Shown: one piece after another, positions 5,962-6,733 of the stretch
Numbering within the stretch: the first letter of the stretch is position 1
Layout of the letters: each line of letters starts with the position of its first letter
Source of the DNA: CAZRWH01 sp964603905
GTDB taxonomy: Bacteria; Patescibacteriota; Gracilibacteria; UBA1369; UBA12470
Reading direction: 5' to 3'
NCBI GenBank assembly: GCA_964603905.1
Contig: CAZRWH010000051.1
Location: 1 to 6,733 of the forward strand
DNA length: 6,733 nt
Position numbers and translations under genes: made by a program
The notes under the pieces: model-generated
Told to the model about the DNA's origin: nothing
The model's database searches: none
Seen by the model: only the letters and a program-made list of their open reading frames with translations

Positions 5962-6733
5962 ATGGATTCAAGGTTAAGACAACATATCGAAGAAATGGGA
6001 GGAAAACATGGCCCTCTGGTTTTTCTGCGCAATAACACTAAATGGGGACCTGGATTGATACCTCCAATGGAGATGGCGAACCTTAAAGATCTGAGTGAAA
6101 GAGGCGTTGCACCTGATATATGCAGTGGAGTCCGGTCTGCCTGTAGAGCACTTGGAGCAAGGCAGGTTATCGCCCGCACAAGTATCGCTGGCTTCCCTGG
6201 AGATTGGTCACGCGCTGTAGATATTGAGAAAACTATGTCGCATATCGACCTTGATAATTTTAGGGATCCTGACTTCCCTGTCGTTATTGCAGAAGAAATG
6301 TTGAGGTATTACGAAAAACCTGAAGTTATTGAATACTTAAAGCGTGATGGGGTTGAGATGGATCCAGACAAGATAACCGTGTCTTTTTCTCCTCAATTGA
6401 TTTACCCTCATTCAACGGTTACAGACCATCCGAACAGACCAGAGGTTACTATGGTTGACCTCAGTCAACCTTGCGGATGGGAGTATGGTGATGAAGAAGG
6501 TTATGGCGACCATAACATGTCAGAATCTGAAGCGCTGGATTTTGTTGATGGTAATAATGTTGGAAGATCTTACCTGTTTGACCTAGAGCTTTTTGAGAGA
6601 GCTCTGGATACCCGTATAAAAGTTCGGGAAGAGGGATTTCTTGATGATGAAACCGAAGCTTATCAACTTGAGGGAGCGCACAATTACCGTAGGCCACACT
6701 GGCTTCTTCAACTTAGACTATTTGCGCCTCGCA
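5962..6733 (+). CDS. Unrecognised protein, 5' part only, truncated by window edge
   Basis: From ATG 5962 the frame stays open for 257 codons to the window edge, so the C-terminus is missing. The product is soluble and acidic, with no signal peptide or membrane segment. Visible stretches are GPLVFLRNNTKWGPGLIPPMEM (17-38), a small Cys-containing segment DICSGVRSACRALGA (52-66), VIARTSIAGFPGDWSRAVDIEKTM (69-92), ITVSFSPQLIYPH (138-150) and RRPHWLLQLRLFAPR at the end. The second and last recall, weakly, the RSSA..ED..SFAG..T and LxLLQxRP landmarks of the PEP/pyruvate-binding ATP-grasp domain of PEP synthase. The catalytic residues are not convincingly present, so I do not assign that function. 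No Shine-Dalgarno is seen before the ATG. It is divergent from the GNAT gene across 52 bp. Confidence 0.75.
   Translation, partial: MDSRLRQHIEEMGGKHGPLVFLRNNTKWGPGLIPPMEMANLKDLSERGVAPDICSGVRSACRALGARQVIARTSIAGFPGDWSRAVDIEKTMSHIDLDNFRDPDFPVVIAEEMLRYYEKPEVIEYLKRDGVEMDPDKITVSFSPQLIYPHSTVTDHPNRPEVTMVDLSQPCGWEYGDEEGYGDHNMSESEALDFVDGNNVGRSYLFDLELFERALDTRIKVREEGFLDDETEAYQLEGAHNYRRPHWLLQLRLFAPR

Noticed and set aside
5937..6179. Minus-strand frame of 80 codons
   Set aside because: Antisense to the open 257-codon plus frame and without motifs. Minus frame 6461-6697 is rejected for the same reason.
1..6733. UGA recoding, CRISPR, tRNA/rRNA or insertion-sequence signals
   Set aside because: Complete genes stop at TAA or TAG with no in-frame UGA in their bodies, and no regularly spaced repeats, cloverleaf or transposase motifs were seen by eye.

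Overview
The window looks like a piece of a small-genome, uncultivated-type bacterium, most plausibly from the Patescibacteria/CPR. This is inference. The reasons are the very tight packing (gaps of 4-11 bp, tail-to-tail overlaps), near absence of Shine-Dalgarno sequences, A-rich leaders, and a short HEAT-repeat protein whose C-terminal pattern (QYEL..KAIKL..GG.N..AWVWR) I associate from memory with proteins of that group. Genes end in TAA or TAG with no in-frame UGA, so the standard bacterial code is used, which argues against the UGA-recoding Gracilibacteria/Absconditabacteria. No mobile element, CRISPR array, tRNA or rRNA is visible.

Layout. (1) 1-704, minus: 3'-truncated gene for a basic protein with a C-terminal helix-turn-helix. 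It is missing from simple complete-ORF lists because it runs off the window edge. (2) 704-834: divergent promoter region with a perfect TTGACA -35 box for the HTH gene, a promoter for the plus-strand pair, and an inverted repeat. (3) 835-1805, plus: a two-gene unit of a cyclophilin-type peptidyl-prolyl isomerase lipoprotein and a small membrane-anchored HEAT-repeat protein. (4) 4301-1782, minus: a three-gene operon encoding a three-TM protein with an extracytoplasmic helical domain, an HI0933/BaiN-family flavoprotein with a shortened conserved loop, and an MsrQ/YedZ-like ferric-reductase-type membrane protein with one putative haem-ligand position changed to Gln. Its last gene overlaps the end of the HEAT gene by 24 bp. 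(5) 4404-5450, plus: an exported, divergent NodB/CE4-like polysaccharide deacetylase. (6) 5909-5457, minus: a GNAT acetyltransferase, convergent with the deacetylase at a 6-bp gap. (7) 5962-6733, plus: a 5' fragment of an unrecognised protein, divergent from the GNAT gene across a 52-bp spacer.

Most products act at or outside the membrane: an envelope foldase, a HEAT protein, a membrane redox module and a deacetylase. The most interesting unit is the minus-strand operon. Co-transcription of a cytoplasmic flavoprotein with a haem-type membrane protein suggests a minimal transmembrane electron-transfer system lacking recognisable MsrP or NADPH-oxidase partners in the window. The second notable pattern is an SD-less A-rich leader before several start codons, including an identical 11-mer at two genes of that operon.
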